Assembly (NCBI RefSeq): GCF_003626975.1 | Contig: NZ_CP032616.1 | Location: forward strand, 930,001 to 994,000 | Direction: 5' to 3' | DNA: 64,000 bases | DNA from: Pseudomonas sp. DY-1 | GTDB taxonomy: Bacteria > Pseudomonadota > Gammaproteobacteria > Pseudomonadales > Pseudomonadaceae | Shown here: piece by piece, positions 33,647 to 43,158 of the stretch | Layout of the letters: the number at the start of each line of letters is the position of its first letter | Numbering within the stretch: position 1 is the stretch's first letter | Position numbers and translations under genes: made by a program | The notes under the pieces: model-generated | Databases searched by the model: none | What the model was told of the DNA's origin: nothing | Seen by the model: the letters and a program-made list of their open reading frames with translations, nothing else

Positions 33647-36175
33647 ATGGGTGGCATGAAACAAGAGGCGATGCCGGTTATCCGGGATCTGAAAGACTTC
33701 GATGCGCGCGGCGGCAATCTGCTGGAGCGCATGGTGTTCAACCACCGTTTGCCGTTCGTGATCGGCATTCTGCTGGTGACAGTGCTGCTGGGCTACATGG
33801 CTTTCACGCGGCTGGAACTCAAGCCCAGCTTCGAGAAGATGATTCCCCAGGGCCATCCCTACATCCAGAACTTCCTGGAAAACCGCAAGGCCCTGCGCGG
33901 GCTGGGCAACAGTGTGCGTATCGTGGTGGAGAACACCGAGGGCGACATCTATGACCCGGCTTACCTCGACGCGCTGAAAAAGGTGCATGACGAGCTGTTC
34001 CTCACTGCCGGTGTCGATCGCGCCTGGATGAAATCCCTTTGGGCACCCGGCGTACGCTGGACCGAAGTGACCGAGGAAGGCTTCCAGGGTGGTCCGGTCA
34101 TGCCTGATGGCTATGACGGCTCGCCTGCGAGCATCGAGCAACTGCGGCAGAACATCGCCCGCGCCGGCATCGTCGGCAGCCTGGTGGCCAATGATTTCAA
34201 GTCCACCATGCTGGTGGTGCCGTTGCTGGACCAGGCTACCGCTGGCAGCCAGGGTGTGGACTATCACCAGTTCTCGCGCAACCTGGAAGAAAAGCTGCGG
34301 CTGCACTTCGAATACGGAGGCGACCGCAAGGCGCAAGCTTCGGGTGAAGAAGGGCAGGGCCCGATCAAGGTCCGCGTGATCGGCTTCGCCAAGCTGGTGG
34401 GCGACCTGATCGATGGCCTGATGCGAGTCATGGCCTTCTTCGGCCTGGCCGTGGTTACCACCTTCTTCATCATCCTGGCTTACACCCGCTGCCTGCGCAG
34501 CAGCCTGCTGGTGATCGTCTGCTCACTGCTGGCCGTGGTCTGGCAGCTTGGGATCGTGGCCTGGCTGGGTTACGCGCTGGACCCGTACTCGATTCTGGTG
34601 CCGTTCCTGATCTTCGCCATCGGCGTGTCCCACGCGGCGCAGAAGATGAACGGGATCATGCAGGACATCGCCCTCGGTACTCACCGCCTGGTGGCGGCGC
34701 GCTACACCTTCCGCCGGCTGTTCCTTGCCGGGGTCACCGCGCTGCTGGCCGACGCCGTCGGCTTTGCCGTGCTGATGCTGATCGATATCCCGGTGATCCA
34801 GGACCTGGCGATCACCGCGAGCATCGGCGTTGCGGTGCTGATCCTCACCACCTTGCTGATGATGCCGGTGGCGCTGTCCTACGTTGGTGTGGGCAAGAAG
34901 GCCGCCGAACGTGCACTGCGTATCGACACCAATGCCGCAGCGCACAAAGGCTTCGGCCATATCTGGGACTTCCTGGACCGTTTCACCGAGAAGCGCTGGG
35001 CCCTGACCACCATTTGTCTCGCCTTCGCCCTGGGCGTAGGCGGCTTCATGGTCAGCCAGCACCTGCAGATCGGCGACCTGGACGCCGGCGCACCGGAATT
35101 GCGCCCGGAGTCGCGATACAACCGCGACAACGCCTACATCACCAGCCATTACGCGCTGTCCAGCGACCTGTTCGCGGTGATGGTGAAGACGGCGCCGGAA
35201 GGTTGCCTGAACTACCAGACCCTGATCCAGGCGGACCGCATGGCCTGGGCCCTGCAGCAACATCCGAACGTGCAGGCGACCTCTTCGCTGGCCAACGCGG
35301 TACGGCAGATCACCGCCGGCACCTATGAGGGCAACCCGAAGTTCCTCAGCCTGCAACGCAATCAGGATGTGCTGAACTACGCCGCCCAGCAGGCTTCGGT
35401 GAACACGCCTGAGCTGTTCAATACCGACTGCTCGCTGATGCCGGTAATCGCCTTCCTCAAGGACCACAAGGCTCAGACCCTGGATGAAGTGGTGGCGATC
35501 GCCGAACGCTTTGCCACCGAGAACAGCACCGAGGATCGCCAGTTCCTGCTGGCGGCGGGCAGTGCGGGCATCGAAGCGGCGACCAACATCGTCGTGCGCG
35601 AAGCCAACCGCACCATGCTGTTCTATGTCTACCTGGCTGTGACGCTGTTCTGCCTGATCACCTTCCGCAGCTGGCGCGCGACCCTGGTGGCGCTGCTGCC
35701 GCTGGTACTCACCTCGGTGCTCTGCGAGGCACTGATGGTGTGGATGGGCATAGGCGTGAAGGTTGCCACGCTGCCGGTCATCGCCCTGGGGGTTGGCATC
35801 GGCGTCGACTACGCGCTGTATCTACTCAGCGTGCAGCTGCAATTCCAACGCCAGGGCCTGTCGCTGTCGGCCTCGTACAAGAAGGCAGTGTCCTTTACCG
35901 GACGAGTGGTGGCGCTGGTGGGAATCACCCTGGCCGCTGGTGTGGTGTGCTGGGCCTGGTCGCCCATCAAGTTCCAGGCCGATATGGGCATCCTGCTGAC
36001 CTTCATGTTCCTCTGGAACATGATCGGCGCCCTGATCCTGATCCCGGCGTTGTCCTACTTCCTGCTGCGCGAGCACGGCGAAGCGGCACGGCCGGTGAGC
36101 CCGGTCGACGAGCCGGTCGCGCGCCCCGTCAGCGAGACGGTGCAGAGCGGCCAGATGGAGTCCGTGCAGCCCTGA
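33647..36175 (+). CDS. MMPL/RND-family transporter
   Basis: An 842-residue inner-membrane transporter with twelve predicted helices in two bundles of six. A first helix (VIGILLVTVLLGYMAF) is followed by a large periplasmic loop, then a bundle from VMAFFGLAVVTTFFII, and a second bundle containing GVGIGVDYALYLLSVQLQF and WSPIKFQADMGILLTFMF. The pattern fits lipid or hydrophobic-compound exporters related to HpnN/MMPL. A partner adaptor protein is not in the operon. It is the last gene of operon 2, separated from the YCF48-like gene by 17 bp. Confidence 0.9.
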   Translation: MGGMKQEAMPVIRDLKDFDARGGNLLERMVFNHRLPFVIGILLVTVLLGYMAFTRLELKPSFEKMIPQGHPYIQNFLENRKALRGLGNSVRIVVENTEGDIYDPAYLDALKKVHDELFLTAGVDRAWMKSLWAPGVRWTEVTEEGFQGGPVMPDGYDGSPASIEQLRQNIARAGIVGSLVANDFKSTMLVVPLLDQATAGSQGVDYHQFSRNLEEKLRLHFEYGGDRKAQASGEEGQGPIKVRVIGFAKLVGDLIDGLMRVMAFFGLAVVTTFFIILAYTRCLRSSLLVIVCSLLAVVWQLGIVAWLGYALDPYSILVPFLIFAIGVSHAAQKMNGIMQDIALGTHRLVAARYTFRRLFLAGVTALLADAVGFAVLMLIDIPVIQDLAITASIGVAVLILTTLLMMPVALSYVGVGKKAAERALRIDTNAAAHKGFGHIWDFLDRFTEKRWALTTICLAFALGVGGFMVSQHLQIGDLDAGAPELRPESRYNRDNAYITSHYALSSDLFAVMVKTAPEGCLNYQTLIQADRMAWALQQHPNVQATSSLANAVRQITAGTYEGNPKFLSLQRNQDVLNYAAQQASVNTPELFNTDCSLMPVIAFLKDHKAQTLDEVVAIAERFATENSTEDRQFLLAAGSAGIEAATNIVVREANRTMLFYVYLAVTLFCLITFRSWRATLVALLPLVLTSVLCEALMVWMGIGVKVATLPVIALGVGIGVDYALYLLSVQLQFQRQGLSLSASYKKAVSFTGRVVALVGITLAAGVVCWAWSPIKFQADMGILLTFMFLWNMIGALILIPALSYFLLREHGEAARPVSPVDEPVARPVSETVQSGQMESVQP

Positions 36176-36215
36176 CCATCAAGCGAAGGAAGTTGGACTA
36201 ATCTGGAAACGGGGG

Positions 36216-36248
36216 ATCGCCGCCCGCCGCTTTGCGGCCGGCGGCGAT
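36216..36248 (+). terminator. Hairpin after operon 2 (weak terminator)
   Basis: ATCGCCGCC (36216-36224) pairs with GGCGGCGAT (36240-36248), a perfect 9-bp stem whose loop itself contains CGCCGC..GCGG. No clear U tract follows, so this may be only a pause or stabilising structure. Confidence 0.4.
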
Positions 36249-36313
36249 GCCGTTTCGGATTTACCGACGCCCTGTTTCCATGTTGTAAGGGGCGTCATTC
36301 AGGACACAACAAC

Positions 36314-36667
36314 ATGCTTGATTACTTCGCGCTGGGCATTCTCTTCTTCGTGGGGATCGTGCTGTTCTACGGCATCATCGTTCTCCACGACATTCCCTAT
36401 GAAATTGCCGTACACCGTAACCATCCGCACCAGGACGCCATCCACGCCGCCGGCTGGGTGAGTCTGTTCACCCTCCACGCGCTGTGGCCGTTCCTGTGGA
36501 TCTGGGCCATGTTGTACCGCGAGGACCGTGGCTGGGGCTTCGACCACGGCAAGTCGGGCTCCTCCCAGGATGTCGACCTGGCGAAGGAACTGGCGGATTT
36601 GCGTCAGCGCATCGAGCATCTCGAAGGACGCGCCCCGGCCCCGCAAGCCGAGCGGAAGGAGGGCTGA
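36314..36667 (+). CDS. yiaW: DUF3302 inner-membrane protein (YiaW-like)
   Basis: A 117-residue protein with two hydrophobic segments (FALGILFFVGIVLFYGIIVL and SLFTLHALWPFLWIWAML) and a short charged coiled tail. It matches DUF3302 and sits directly before a HlyD-family gene, as yiaW precedes yiaV in Escherichia coli. It probably anchors or accompanies the membrane-fusion protein. Function unproven. Confidence 0.83.
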   Translation: MLDYFALGILFFVGIVLFYGIIVLHDIPYEIAVHRNHPHQDAIHAAGWVSLFTLHALWPFLWIWAMLYREDRGWGFDHGKSGSSQDVDLAKELADLRQRIEHLEGRAPAPQAERKEG

Positions 36668-36670
36668 GCC

Positions 36671-37630
36671 ATGGATCTGTTGCTGATTCTCACCTACACG
36701 GCGTTCTGCGTTGCCATCTTCAAGATATTCAAGATTCCTCTGAACAAGTGGAGCGTGCCCACCGCCGTGCTGGGTGGCATCGTGCTGATAGGCGCGCTGA
36801 TCTTCCTGATGAACTACAACCACCCCTATTCGGAGGTGGCGCGGACCTACTTCGTTTCGGTGCCCATCGTGCCCGAGGTGTCCGGCCTGGTAACCGAAGT
36901 GCCGGTGAGGGCCAACCAGCCACTGGAGAAGGGTGATGTGCTGTTTCGCATCGACCCGACGCCATTCGAGAACAAGGTCAAATCCATCCAGGCGCAGCTG
37001 GTGTCGGCCCGTGCCGACCAGTCCCGCGCCCGTGAGCTGGCCGCGCGCAATGTCGGCAACCGCCGCGACGTGGATCTCACCACGGCACGCGTGGATGACC
37101 TGCAGGCCCAACTCAATATCGCCAAATTCAACCTTGAAAGCACCGTGGTCCGGGCGCCGAGCAAGGGCTTCGTCACCCACGTGTCATTGCGGGCGGGTGT
37201 GCGTGCGGTGAAGTTACCGCTGCGTCCGTCAATGGTCTTCATCCCGGACGAAGGCTTCTACTTCATCGCCTGGATGCGCCAGAACAGCCAGTTGCGCCTG
37301 AGTGTGGGTGACGAGGCGGAAGTCGCCTTCGACGGCATCCCCGGAAAGGTGTTCTCGGGCACGGTGAAGCAGGTGATCGGGGTGATCGGCGAAGGTCAGG
37401 TGCAACCATCCGGGACCCTGATCAGCTACACCGGTTCGCCACCTCCGGGCAGGGTGCCGGTATTCATCGAGATCACCGATCCGGCCTACGCCGAGTACGC
37501 TGCGCAGATGCCCGGTGGCGCCTATGGCCAGGCTGCGCTCTACAGCAAGCACTTCCACCATGTGGCGATCATGCGCAAGATCCTCCTGCGCATGGCGGCC
37601 TGGATGAACTACATCTTCCCGTTCCACTGA
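36671..37630 (+). CDS. yiaV: HlyD-family membrane-fusion protein (YiaV-like)
   Basis: A 319-residue periplasmic adaptor protein with two N-terminal hydrophobic segments (about 3-20 and 31-50), then the lipoyl/barrel-sandwich region split by a coiled coil ([29 protein letters not shown] and [20 protein letters not shown]). It begins 3 bp after DUF3302, and the two likely form one unit. No inner-membrane pump or outer-membrane factor follows, so its transport partner must be elsewhere. The MMPL transporter upstream is separated by 138 bp. Confidence 0.87.
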   Translation: MDLLLILTYTAFCVAIFKIFKIPLNKWSVPTAVLGGIVLIGALIFLMNYNHPYSEVARTYFVSVPIVPEVSGLVTEVPVRANQPLEKGDVLFRIDPTPFENKVKSIQAQLVSARADQSRARELAARNVGNRRDVDLTTARVDDLQAQLNIAKFNLESTVVRAPSKGFVTHVSLRAGVRAVKLPLRPSMVFIPDEGFYFIAWMRQNSQLRLSVGDEAEVAFDGIPGKVFSGTVKQVIGVIGEGQVQPSGTLISYTGSPPPGRVPVFIEITDPAYAEYAAQMPGGAYGQAALYSKHFHHVAIMRKILLRMAAWMNYIFPFH

Positions 37631-37634
37631 TGCG

Positions 37635-38555
37635 CTATGGCGGGCTGCCCCCGGGGCTTCCCGCCTGATAGCCATGCTCGGCGATCCAGTGCCTGGCGAT
37701 GTCTTCCCGCCGACATACCCAGACCCCGTCATGTCCCTGCACATGCTCAAGAAAGCGCGCCAGGGCCATGGCACGGGCCGGGTGGCCGCTGATCCGGCCA
37801 TGCAGGCCGATGCTCATCAGCTTTGGCTGCCGCGCACCTTCCCGCCACAGGCAGTCGAAGGCGTCCTTGAGCAATTGGAAGAAGTCCTGCCCCGAAGCGA
37901 AGCCGTGGGGCATCAGGTAACGGGCGTCGTTGTTGACCAGCGTGTAGGGGATCACCAGGTGCGGCGGCGAGCCGGGCAGCCAGTAGGGCAGGTCGTCGTT
38001 GTAGGCGTCGGAGCTGTAAAGGAAGCCGCCTTCCTCGCGCAGCAGCCGGCGGGTGTTGGCGCTCACGCGGCCGGTGTACCAGCCCAGCGGGCGTCGGCCG
38101 CAAATGCGCTCGATCAGTTCGATGGTGCGCTGGATGTGACGGCGTTCCTCGTCTTCAGCGACCTCGCGATAGTCCAGCCAGCGATAGCCGTGTCCGGCCA
38201 CCTCGTGGCCGCCGTTGTGCAAGGCATGGCCGATCTGTGGCACCAGTTCCAGGGCGCGACCGACGGCAAAGGCAGTCAGCGGCAACCCGCGCTCGTTGAA
38301 CAGGTCGAGGATGCGCCAAACACCCGCGCGGGAGCCGTACTCGTAAAGGCCTTCGACGCTGAGGTCGCGCTCGCCGACGCGCACGGGGCGGCCCGGCAGT
38401 TCGTGCAGGTAGGCCTCCGACTGGACATCGCCGTTGAGCATGCAGGATTCGGCACCTTCTTCGACGTTCAGGACGAACTGTACCGCCACCCGCGCATTAC
38501 CCGGCCAATGCGGATGAGGCGGCTTGCCGCCGTAGCCGAGCAGATCGCGCTCCAC
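37635..38555 (-). CDS. Polysaccharide deacetylase family protein, PuuE-like
   Basis: A 306-residue TIM-barrel-like metal hydrolase of the PuuE/NodB family. The N-terminus ([15 protein letters not shown] followed by [14 protein letters not shown]) matches the PuuE type of allantoinase, and [14 protein letters not shown] is the metal-binding block. Substrate could be allantoin or a related ureide or amide; no allantoate genes are near. The GTG at 38555 lies two bases after the GNAT stop, which points to translational coupling; an upstream ATG would give a poorly conserved N-terminus. It converges with the HlyD-type gene. Confidence 0.85.
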   Translation of the reverse strand: MERDLLGYGGKPPHPHWPGNARVAVQFVLNVEEGAESCMLNGDVQSEAYLHELPGRPVRVGERDLSVEGLYEYGSRAGVWRILDLFNERGLPLTAFAVGRALELVPQIGHALHNGGHEVAGHGYRWLDYREVAEDEERRHIQRTIELIERICGRRPLGWYTGRVSANTRRLLREEGGFLYSSDAYNDDLPYWLPGSPPHLVIPYTLVNNDARYLMPHGFASGQDFFQLLKDAFDCLWREGARQPKLMSIGLHGRISGHPARAMALARFLEHVQGHDGVWVCRREDIARHWIAEHGYQAGSPGGSPP

Positions 38556-38557
38556 CG

Positions 38558-39424
38558 TCAGCCCAGCTCGAAGGTGGTGACGCCGAAAACCCGTTCCTGG
38601 GCAACCGAAGGAAGCGGGCCGAGGTACATCCGGGCGCAACCGAAGACTTCCTCCATGCCATGCCGTTGCACCAGGGCCATGGCGTCTGGATTGTTTTCCG
38701 GCGCATCCAGGAACAGCGGACCGTCTATGGCGAATCCAGCCAGTTGCGCGTAGAGCGCTTCGGCTGCGTTAGTGTCATTGGCAAACAGCGGGCCGATCTT
38801 GCAGCCTTGCTGACAACGCCTGACGACCCCGAAACCGGCCAGGCGGCCATTGCGCCGGCAGCCCAGGGCCAGGGCGTCGGGTTGGGCGATCCAGTCCTGC
38901 AGGAAACGGGGGCGAGGTGCCGGAAAGCAGAGGCGGTCGTAAGCCAGAACTTCCTCCAGCTTGAAGTCGGCCAGTGGCAGGATTTCTTCGTCGGGCGCCC
39001 ATTCCGGTGGTTCGGCGACCTCTGTCCGGAAACGCAGGTTTCGATGGGAAAAGACGAAGCCGCCCTTGGCGTAGTAATTCTGCATGGCGAACACGCCGTC
39101 CATGCCGATGACCGCACCGGGATGCAGTCGGGCGAGCAGTCGGTCACGGCGTGCGTGCCAAAGGATGTCGCCGAGACCGCGCCCACGGAACTCCGGGCGG
39201 ATGATGAAAAAGCCCATGAAACCGAATTCGCCCGCGTAAGAGGTGATGGCGCCACCACCGATCAGCTCGCCGTCCAGGTCCGCGGCTATGTAGGCCTCGG
39301 GGTCATTCAGCCAGAACAGCTCGGCGTCGTGCAGGCCGGGGTTCCAGCCTTCGCGCGCGGCCCAGCTGACCAGCTCGTCCAGCTCTGGGCGGAGCATGTT
39401 GCGGATGACCAACGGGATGGGCAT
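38558..39424 (-). CDS. GNAT acetyltransferase with C-terminal YitI-like domain
   Basis: A 288-residue acetyltransferase with an N-terminal GNAT domain ([19 protein letters not shown] carries the CoA loop) and a second half resembling the DUF1248/acetyltransferase_18 domain. The ATG at 39424 with GGAG upstream is chosen over an ATG at 39469. It is the first gene of a two-gene unit with the deacetylase. Acyl acceptor unknown. Confidence 0.83.
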   Translation of the reverse strand: MPIPLVIRNMLRPELDELVSWAAREGWNPGLHDAELFWLNDPEAYIAADLDGELIGGGAITSYAGEFGFMGFFIIRPEFRGRGLGDILWHARRDRLLARLHPGAVIGMDGVFAMQNYYAKGGFVFSHRNLRFRTEVAEPPEWAPDEEILPLADFKLEEVLAYDRLCFPAPRPRFLQDWIAQPDALALGCRRNGRLAGFGVVRRCQQGCKIGPLFANDTNAAEALYAQLAGFAIDGPLFLDAPENNPDAMALVQRHGMEEVFGCARMYLGPLPSVAQERVFGVTTFELG

Positions 39425-39501
39425 GACGGGAACTCCTCGCCGACGGGGACGCTTTCGGTATAGCGCCAAGCGGGGAGGGCGGCCAGGCCGCCGGGCGGAC
39501 G

Positions 39502-39903
39502 TCAGGCGTCACGCAGCAGGTCGTGGGAGTCCAGCAGGCGGTAGGCAATTTCCGGGTGCAGCTCCAGGCCCCGGCGAATGGCCGCCGGAATCGACTGGCG
39601 GGTCTTGCGGCAGAGGCCGGGCAGCTCGTCGATGAGGATCTCGATGCCACGCATGCTGCGTACTTCGTTGAAGCCGGGGGCGATATGCAGTCGCACGCCG
39701 AGCTGCTCGTAAATGCGCCGTTGCATATGCTCGAGGTCTTCCAGGCTGCGGATGTTCTCCAGCCGCTCCAGCAGGCGCTTCTCCTCCTGGCGGGTCAGCA
39801 GCAGGATGCGTACATCGGCGCCGGGCAAATCCAGCAACTCCTCACGCCCGCAGTTGCAGGCGCCAGGAGGGCAGGGTTGGCGAGTCGGGAGAGTAGGCGT
39901 CAT
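39502..39903 (-). CDS. Conserved hypothetical protein with N-terminal cysteine motif
   Basis: A 133-residue soluble protein. It starts with a Cys-rich segment CPPGACNCGREELLDLPG, where cysteines at about residues 11, 16 and 18 could bind a metal. The rest is helical with many charged residues (LLTRQEEKRLLERLENI) and ends DSHDLLRDA. I do not recognise a family with a known role. It may share its promoter region with the acetyltransferase gene on the same strand, 77 bp away. Confidence 0.65.
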   Translation of the reverse strand: MTPTLPTRQPCPPGACNCGREELLDLPGADVRILLLTRQEEKRLLERLENIRSLEDLEHMQRRIYEQLGVRLHIAPGFNEVRSMRGIEILIDELPGLCRKTRQSIPAAIRRGLELHPEIAYRLLDSHDLLRDA

Positions 39904-39958
39904 GGCTTCCGATCATAGTCAGCCGATTGCCGGGGTGCCAACAGCGCCCCGAGCCGGT

Positions 39959-40756
39959 TCAACGCAGCAGTCCGGCAACGGCCTGGAGCACTGTCTCCGG
40001 TTTTTCGCGATGGGGAACATGGCCGCAGTTTTCGATGAGCAGCACCCGCGACGGGCCGTCGGTCAGGTGCGCGATCTGCTGAGGATGCAGGTCGGAGCCG
40101 AACTCGTCCTGGTCGCCATGGATGGCCAGCACGGGGCAGTCCAGCCGTTCGACTTCGGCTTCCAGTGTCCAGTCGGCGAATTCAGGCGAGAGCCAGGTTT
40201 CGGTCCAGGCGTCGAGCACCCAGCGTGCTTTGGCGCCGTGGTACTTCGCCAGTCGCTCGATCTGCCCATCCTGCTGGAAACCGGCCTTGGCTTCGCGGAT
40301 GCCTTGCAGGGTGCGGTCCTCGACGAAGGCCTGGGCCGATTCGGTGATCAGCGCCAGGCAGTCTTCGCGGTGGCGCGCGGCGCAGTGGGTTGCCATGCCG
40401 CCGCCGACACTATGGCCGAAGGCAATGAACTGGCCGATGCCGAGGTGATCCTTCAGGGTGGGGAAGGCCTGGTCGGCTTCGTCGCCAACGAAACCGAGCG
40501 ACAGTTCGCGCGGATTCGCATCCGAACGACCGAAACCCAGCCGGTCGTAAGCCACTACCGTCTTGCCGGTAATGGCGGCCAGCTTGGTGGGGAACTCGCG
40601 CCATAGCTCGACGCAGCCGAGGGAATCATGGAACAGGACAATAGGCGGCTCGTCGAAGGACGGGCTGAGGTGGGCGGGACTCCAGATGCGAACGAACAGA
40701 CGGCCGTGCAGGCTGTCGATGTGCAGGTCCTGTGTGTGGTGGCTGGGGCTTGGCAC
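39959..40756 (-). CDS. Alpha/beta hydrolase
   Basis: A 265-residue serine hydrolase with VLFHDSLGCVELWREFP as oxyanion strand, the nucleophile in AFGHSVGGGMATHC, the acid in AIHGDQDEFG and the histidine in NCGHVPHREKPE. The GTG at 40756 with GGAG 7 bases upstream fits the start best, giving PSPSHHTQDLHID as the first residues; a longer frame to 40837 lacks a ribosome-binding site. Substrate unknown. Confidence 0.84.
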   Translation of the reverse strand: MPSPSHHTQDLHIDSLHGRLFVRIWSPAHLSPSFDEPPIVLFHDSLGCVELWREFPTKLAAITGKTVVAYDRLGFGRSDANPRELSLGFVGDEADQAFPTLKDHLGIGQFIAFGHSVGGGMATHCAARHREDCLALITESAQAFVEDRTLQGIREAKAGFQQDGQIERLAKYHGAKARWVLDAWTETWLSPEFADWTLEAEVERLDCPVLAIHGDQDEFGSDLHPQQIAHLTDGPSRVLLIENCGHVPHREKPETVLQAVAGLLR

Positions 40757-40818
40757 GGGTGACTCCAACGCAAGGGACAGGCTACAGGCTGCCAGAAAAT
40801 TCCGTGGTCGTAACGAGC

Positions 40819-40848
40819 TAGGGTGCGCTGTGCGCATGGCGCACCCTA
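40819..40848. repeat. Inverted repeat TAGGGTGCGC/GCGCACCCTA
   Basis: A perfect 10-bp inverted repeat (40819-40828 and 40839-40848) with a 10-base loop, between divergent hydrolase genes. The sequence is of a common intergenic type in Pseudomonas; a regulatory role is also possible. Confidence 0.5.
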
Positions 40849-40944
40849 CGACGAGTGCGTGAGGCGGGTTGACGGGCCAGCCGCTGGTATCGATTGCCGC
40901 CCCGTCTTAAGCTTCGTCTTTCACCTCTGCAGGGACCGCTGCCC

Positions 40945-41484
40945 ATGAAAACCGCTCTCCTGATCATCGACGTCCAGCGCGCCATCAGCGTCGGCCAGTA
41001 CGCTGCTTTCGAAATCGACCGTGTGATCCCCACCATCAACGGCCTGAGCGCCAAGGTCCGAGCCGCGGGACTGCCCGTGGTGGTGATCCAGCATGAAGAG
41101 CTCGAAGCCTATTTCCTCTACGGCAGCGAGACCTGGCAACTGGCGGACGACCTGGTCGTGGCAGCCAGCGACATCCGCGTCCGCAAGACTACTCCCGACT
41201 CCTTCCACCGGACCGAACTGCAGGAAGTACTTCAGCAACGTGGTATCCAGCGCCTGATCATCTGTGGCCTGCAGACGGACTATTGCGTGGATACCACCGT
41301 GCGGCGCGCCCTTTCGCTGGGCTACGAGGTGGTTTTGCCGGCGGATGCCCACTCCACCCTGGACAACGCCGCCATCAGCGCCGCGCAGATCATCGCCCAC
41401 CACAACGCAGTGCTCGGCAGCATGTCGAGCTTTGGCGTACGGGCAACTGTGGTTCCCGCAGAAACCGTGCAAATCGAGGGCTGA
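40945..41484 (+). CDS. Isochorismatase-like cysteine hydrolase (nicotinamidase type)
   Basis: A 179-residue hydrolase with the triad in ALLIIDVQRAI (Asp), VRKTTPDSFH (Lys) and CGLQTDYCVDTT (Cys). It starts at the ATG at 40945 with CAGGGA upstream, because the conserved strand KTALLIIDVQ begins there. It is the second of three members in the window. No regulator next to it. Confidence 0.87.
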   Translation: MKTALLIIDVQRAISVGQYAAFEIDRVIPTINGLSAKVRAAGLPVVVIQHEELEAYFLYGSETWQLADDLVVAASDIRVRKTTPDSFHRTELQEVLQQRGIQRLIICGLQTDYCVDTTVRRALSLGYEVVLPADAHSTLDNAAISAAQIIAHHNAVLGSMSSFGVRATVVPAETVQIEG

Positions 41485-41507
41485 AACCTTCGCCGGGGCG
41501 CTATTGC

Positions 41508-43073
41508 CTACTGGCCGTCGACGATGCGCGGCAGATGCAACGGATTGGCCTCGCGCAGAGCTTCGGGCAGCAGTTCGTCCGGGAAGCCCTGGTAGCACAC
41601 CGGCCTCAGGAAGCGTTCGATCGCCGTCATGCCCACCGACGTGAAACGACTGTCGGATGTGGCCGGGAACGGGCCGCCATGCACGGAAGCGAAGGACACT
41701 TCCTGAGGATGCGCAAAAGCGTTGACCACGATGCGCCCGGTGCGTCTTTCCAGGATGGGGAGCAAACGGCGGGCCAGCATCGTGTCGCTGTCTTCGAGGT
41801 GCATGGTGGCCGAGAGCTGACCGCGAAGCGAACGAGCCACGGCAAGCATTTCGTCGGAATCGCCAACCTTCACCAGCAGCGCCACTGGCCCGAATACCTC
41901 TCCCGCGAGCCGAGGCTCGGCGAGAAACTCCTGGCCATCGACCTCAAAGAGGGTGGCGCGGCCATCCAGGTCGGCTTTGGCTGCCGTCCCTTCGGCAAGG
42001 CGTTGGGCGCCGACGGCTATCAGCTCGGCGAGGCCGCTGACGTAAGCAGCATGGATGGCCGGAGTGAGCAGGGTGCGCGCAGGGGCCGTGCCGAGGCGAT
42101 CCAGCATGGCCTGGCGCAGCGAGGTGAAGCCCGCGCCGTCGATGGCGATGAGAATCGCCGGTTTCAGGCAAGCCTGGCCCACATTGGCCAGCATGCGCTC
42201 GATGAAACCATCGCCGATCGCGCCGCCGCGTTCGGCCATAGCGCCCGGCAGGATGAAGGTCGGGTTGACGCTGGTCATCTCGGTGAAGACAGGGATGGGG
42301 TCAGGGCGCTGCTGCGCGCGACGATAAAGCGCCATGCCGCCTGCTTCCGATCCGGTGAAAGTCACGGCCTTGATCAGGGGGTGATCCACCAGGGCCTCAC
42401 CAATGGTGTTGCCGCTGCCGCGCAGCATCGAGAAGACACCTTCGTGCAGGCCGCTCTCACGCACCGCCTTGCGAACGGCCCGAGCCATGATTTCGGAGGC
42501 TCCGGGGTGGGCGTTGTGGGCCTTCACGACGACCGTTGCACCGGCCGCCAGCGCCGAGGCGGTATCGCCACCGGCGACCGAGTACGAAATGGGGAAGTTG
42601 CTCGCGCCGAAAATGGCAACCGGACCTGTCGCGATTTTCTGCAGCCGGTGATCCATGCGCGGGCGGGGTTGGCGCTCCGGCTGAGCTGGATCGATCGACA
42701 GCTGAAGGAAGCGCCCTTTGCGTACCACATCGGCGAACTGGCGGAACTGCGTTGAGGCCCTGCTAGCCTCGCCTTGCAGCTGGGCTTCGGGCAAACCGGT
42801 TTCCAGTGCGGCACGGGCAGCGAGGTCCTCGCGGACCTGATCCAGGTTGTCGGCGATGCGTTCGAGGAAGGCCGCCCGCACGGCAAGGGAACTGTGGCTG
42901 TAACTGTCGAATGCTTCGTCGGCCAAGGTCGCTGCCTTGTCCACCTCCAGCGCGCCGCCGAAGGCGAAGTCCGGCTCGATGAGCTGGTTGGAGGCGGGGT
43001 TGAGTGCCTTCATGGTCCCCCGGCGGGCGGGGACGTCACTGGCGCCGATGATGAGGTTTCCGGTCAATTCCAT
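41508..43073 (-). CDS. Aldehyde dehydrogenase, ketoglutarate semialdehyde dehydrogenase type (paralogue 1)
   Basis: A 521-residue NAD(P)-dependent aldehyde dehydrogenase of the group that oxidises 2-oxoglutarate semialdehyde. The N-terminal LTGNLIIGASDVPA matches this group, and ATVVVKAHNAHPGAS, FTEMTSVNPTF and NVGQACLKPA are the cofactor, general-base and nucleophile blocks. The nucleophile block differs from the GQFCTNPG of the second copy at 59968-61545, which makes its substrate less certain. The start ATG at 43073 lies at the beginning of the conserved region. It is not in an obvious operon. Confidence 0.85.
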   Translation of the reverse strand: MELTGNLIIGASDVPARRGTMKALNPASNQLIEPDFAFGGALEVDKAATLADEAFDSYSHSSLAVRAAFLERIADNLDQVREDLAARAALETGLPEAQLQGEASRASTQFRQFADVVRKGRFLQLSIDPAQPERQPRPRMDHRLQKIATGPVAIFGASNFPISYSVAGGDTASALAAGATVVVKAHNAHPGASEIMARAVRKAVRESGLHEGVFSMLRGSGNTIGEALVDHPLIKAVTFTGSEAGGMALYRRAQQRPDPIPVFTEMTSVNPTFILPGAMAERGGAIGDGFIERMLANVGQACLKPAILIAIDGAGFTSLRQAMLDRLGTAPARTLLTPAIHAAYVSGLAELIAVGAQRLAEGTAAKADLDGRATLFEVDGQEFLAEPRLAGEVFGPVALLVKVGDSDEMLAVARSLRGQLSATMHLEDSDTMLARRLLPILERRTGRIVVNAFAHPQEVSFASVHGGPFPATSDSRFTSVGMTAIERFLRPVCYQGFPDELLPEALREANPLHLPRIVDGQ

Positions 43074-43158
43074 CTCTTTGTCACCTGAGTAAGCGGGGAG
43101 TGGCGTCGTTTCGACGCACGGGGCCGCCACCTGGAACGGCGGCGACCAGGCTGGACGG

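Noticed and set aside
41283..42755. A 490-codon plus-strand frame opposite the ketoglutarate semialdehyde dehydrogenase
   Set aside because: Antisense shadow; it begins inside the hydrolase gene at 40945-41484 and has no domain signature.
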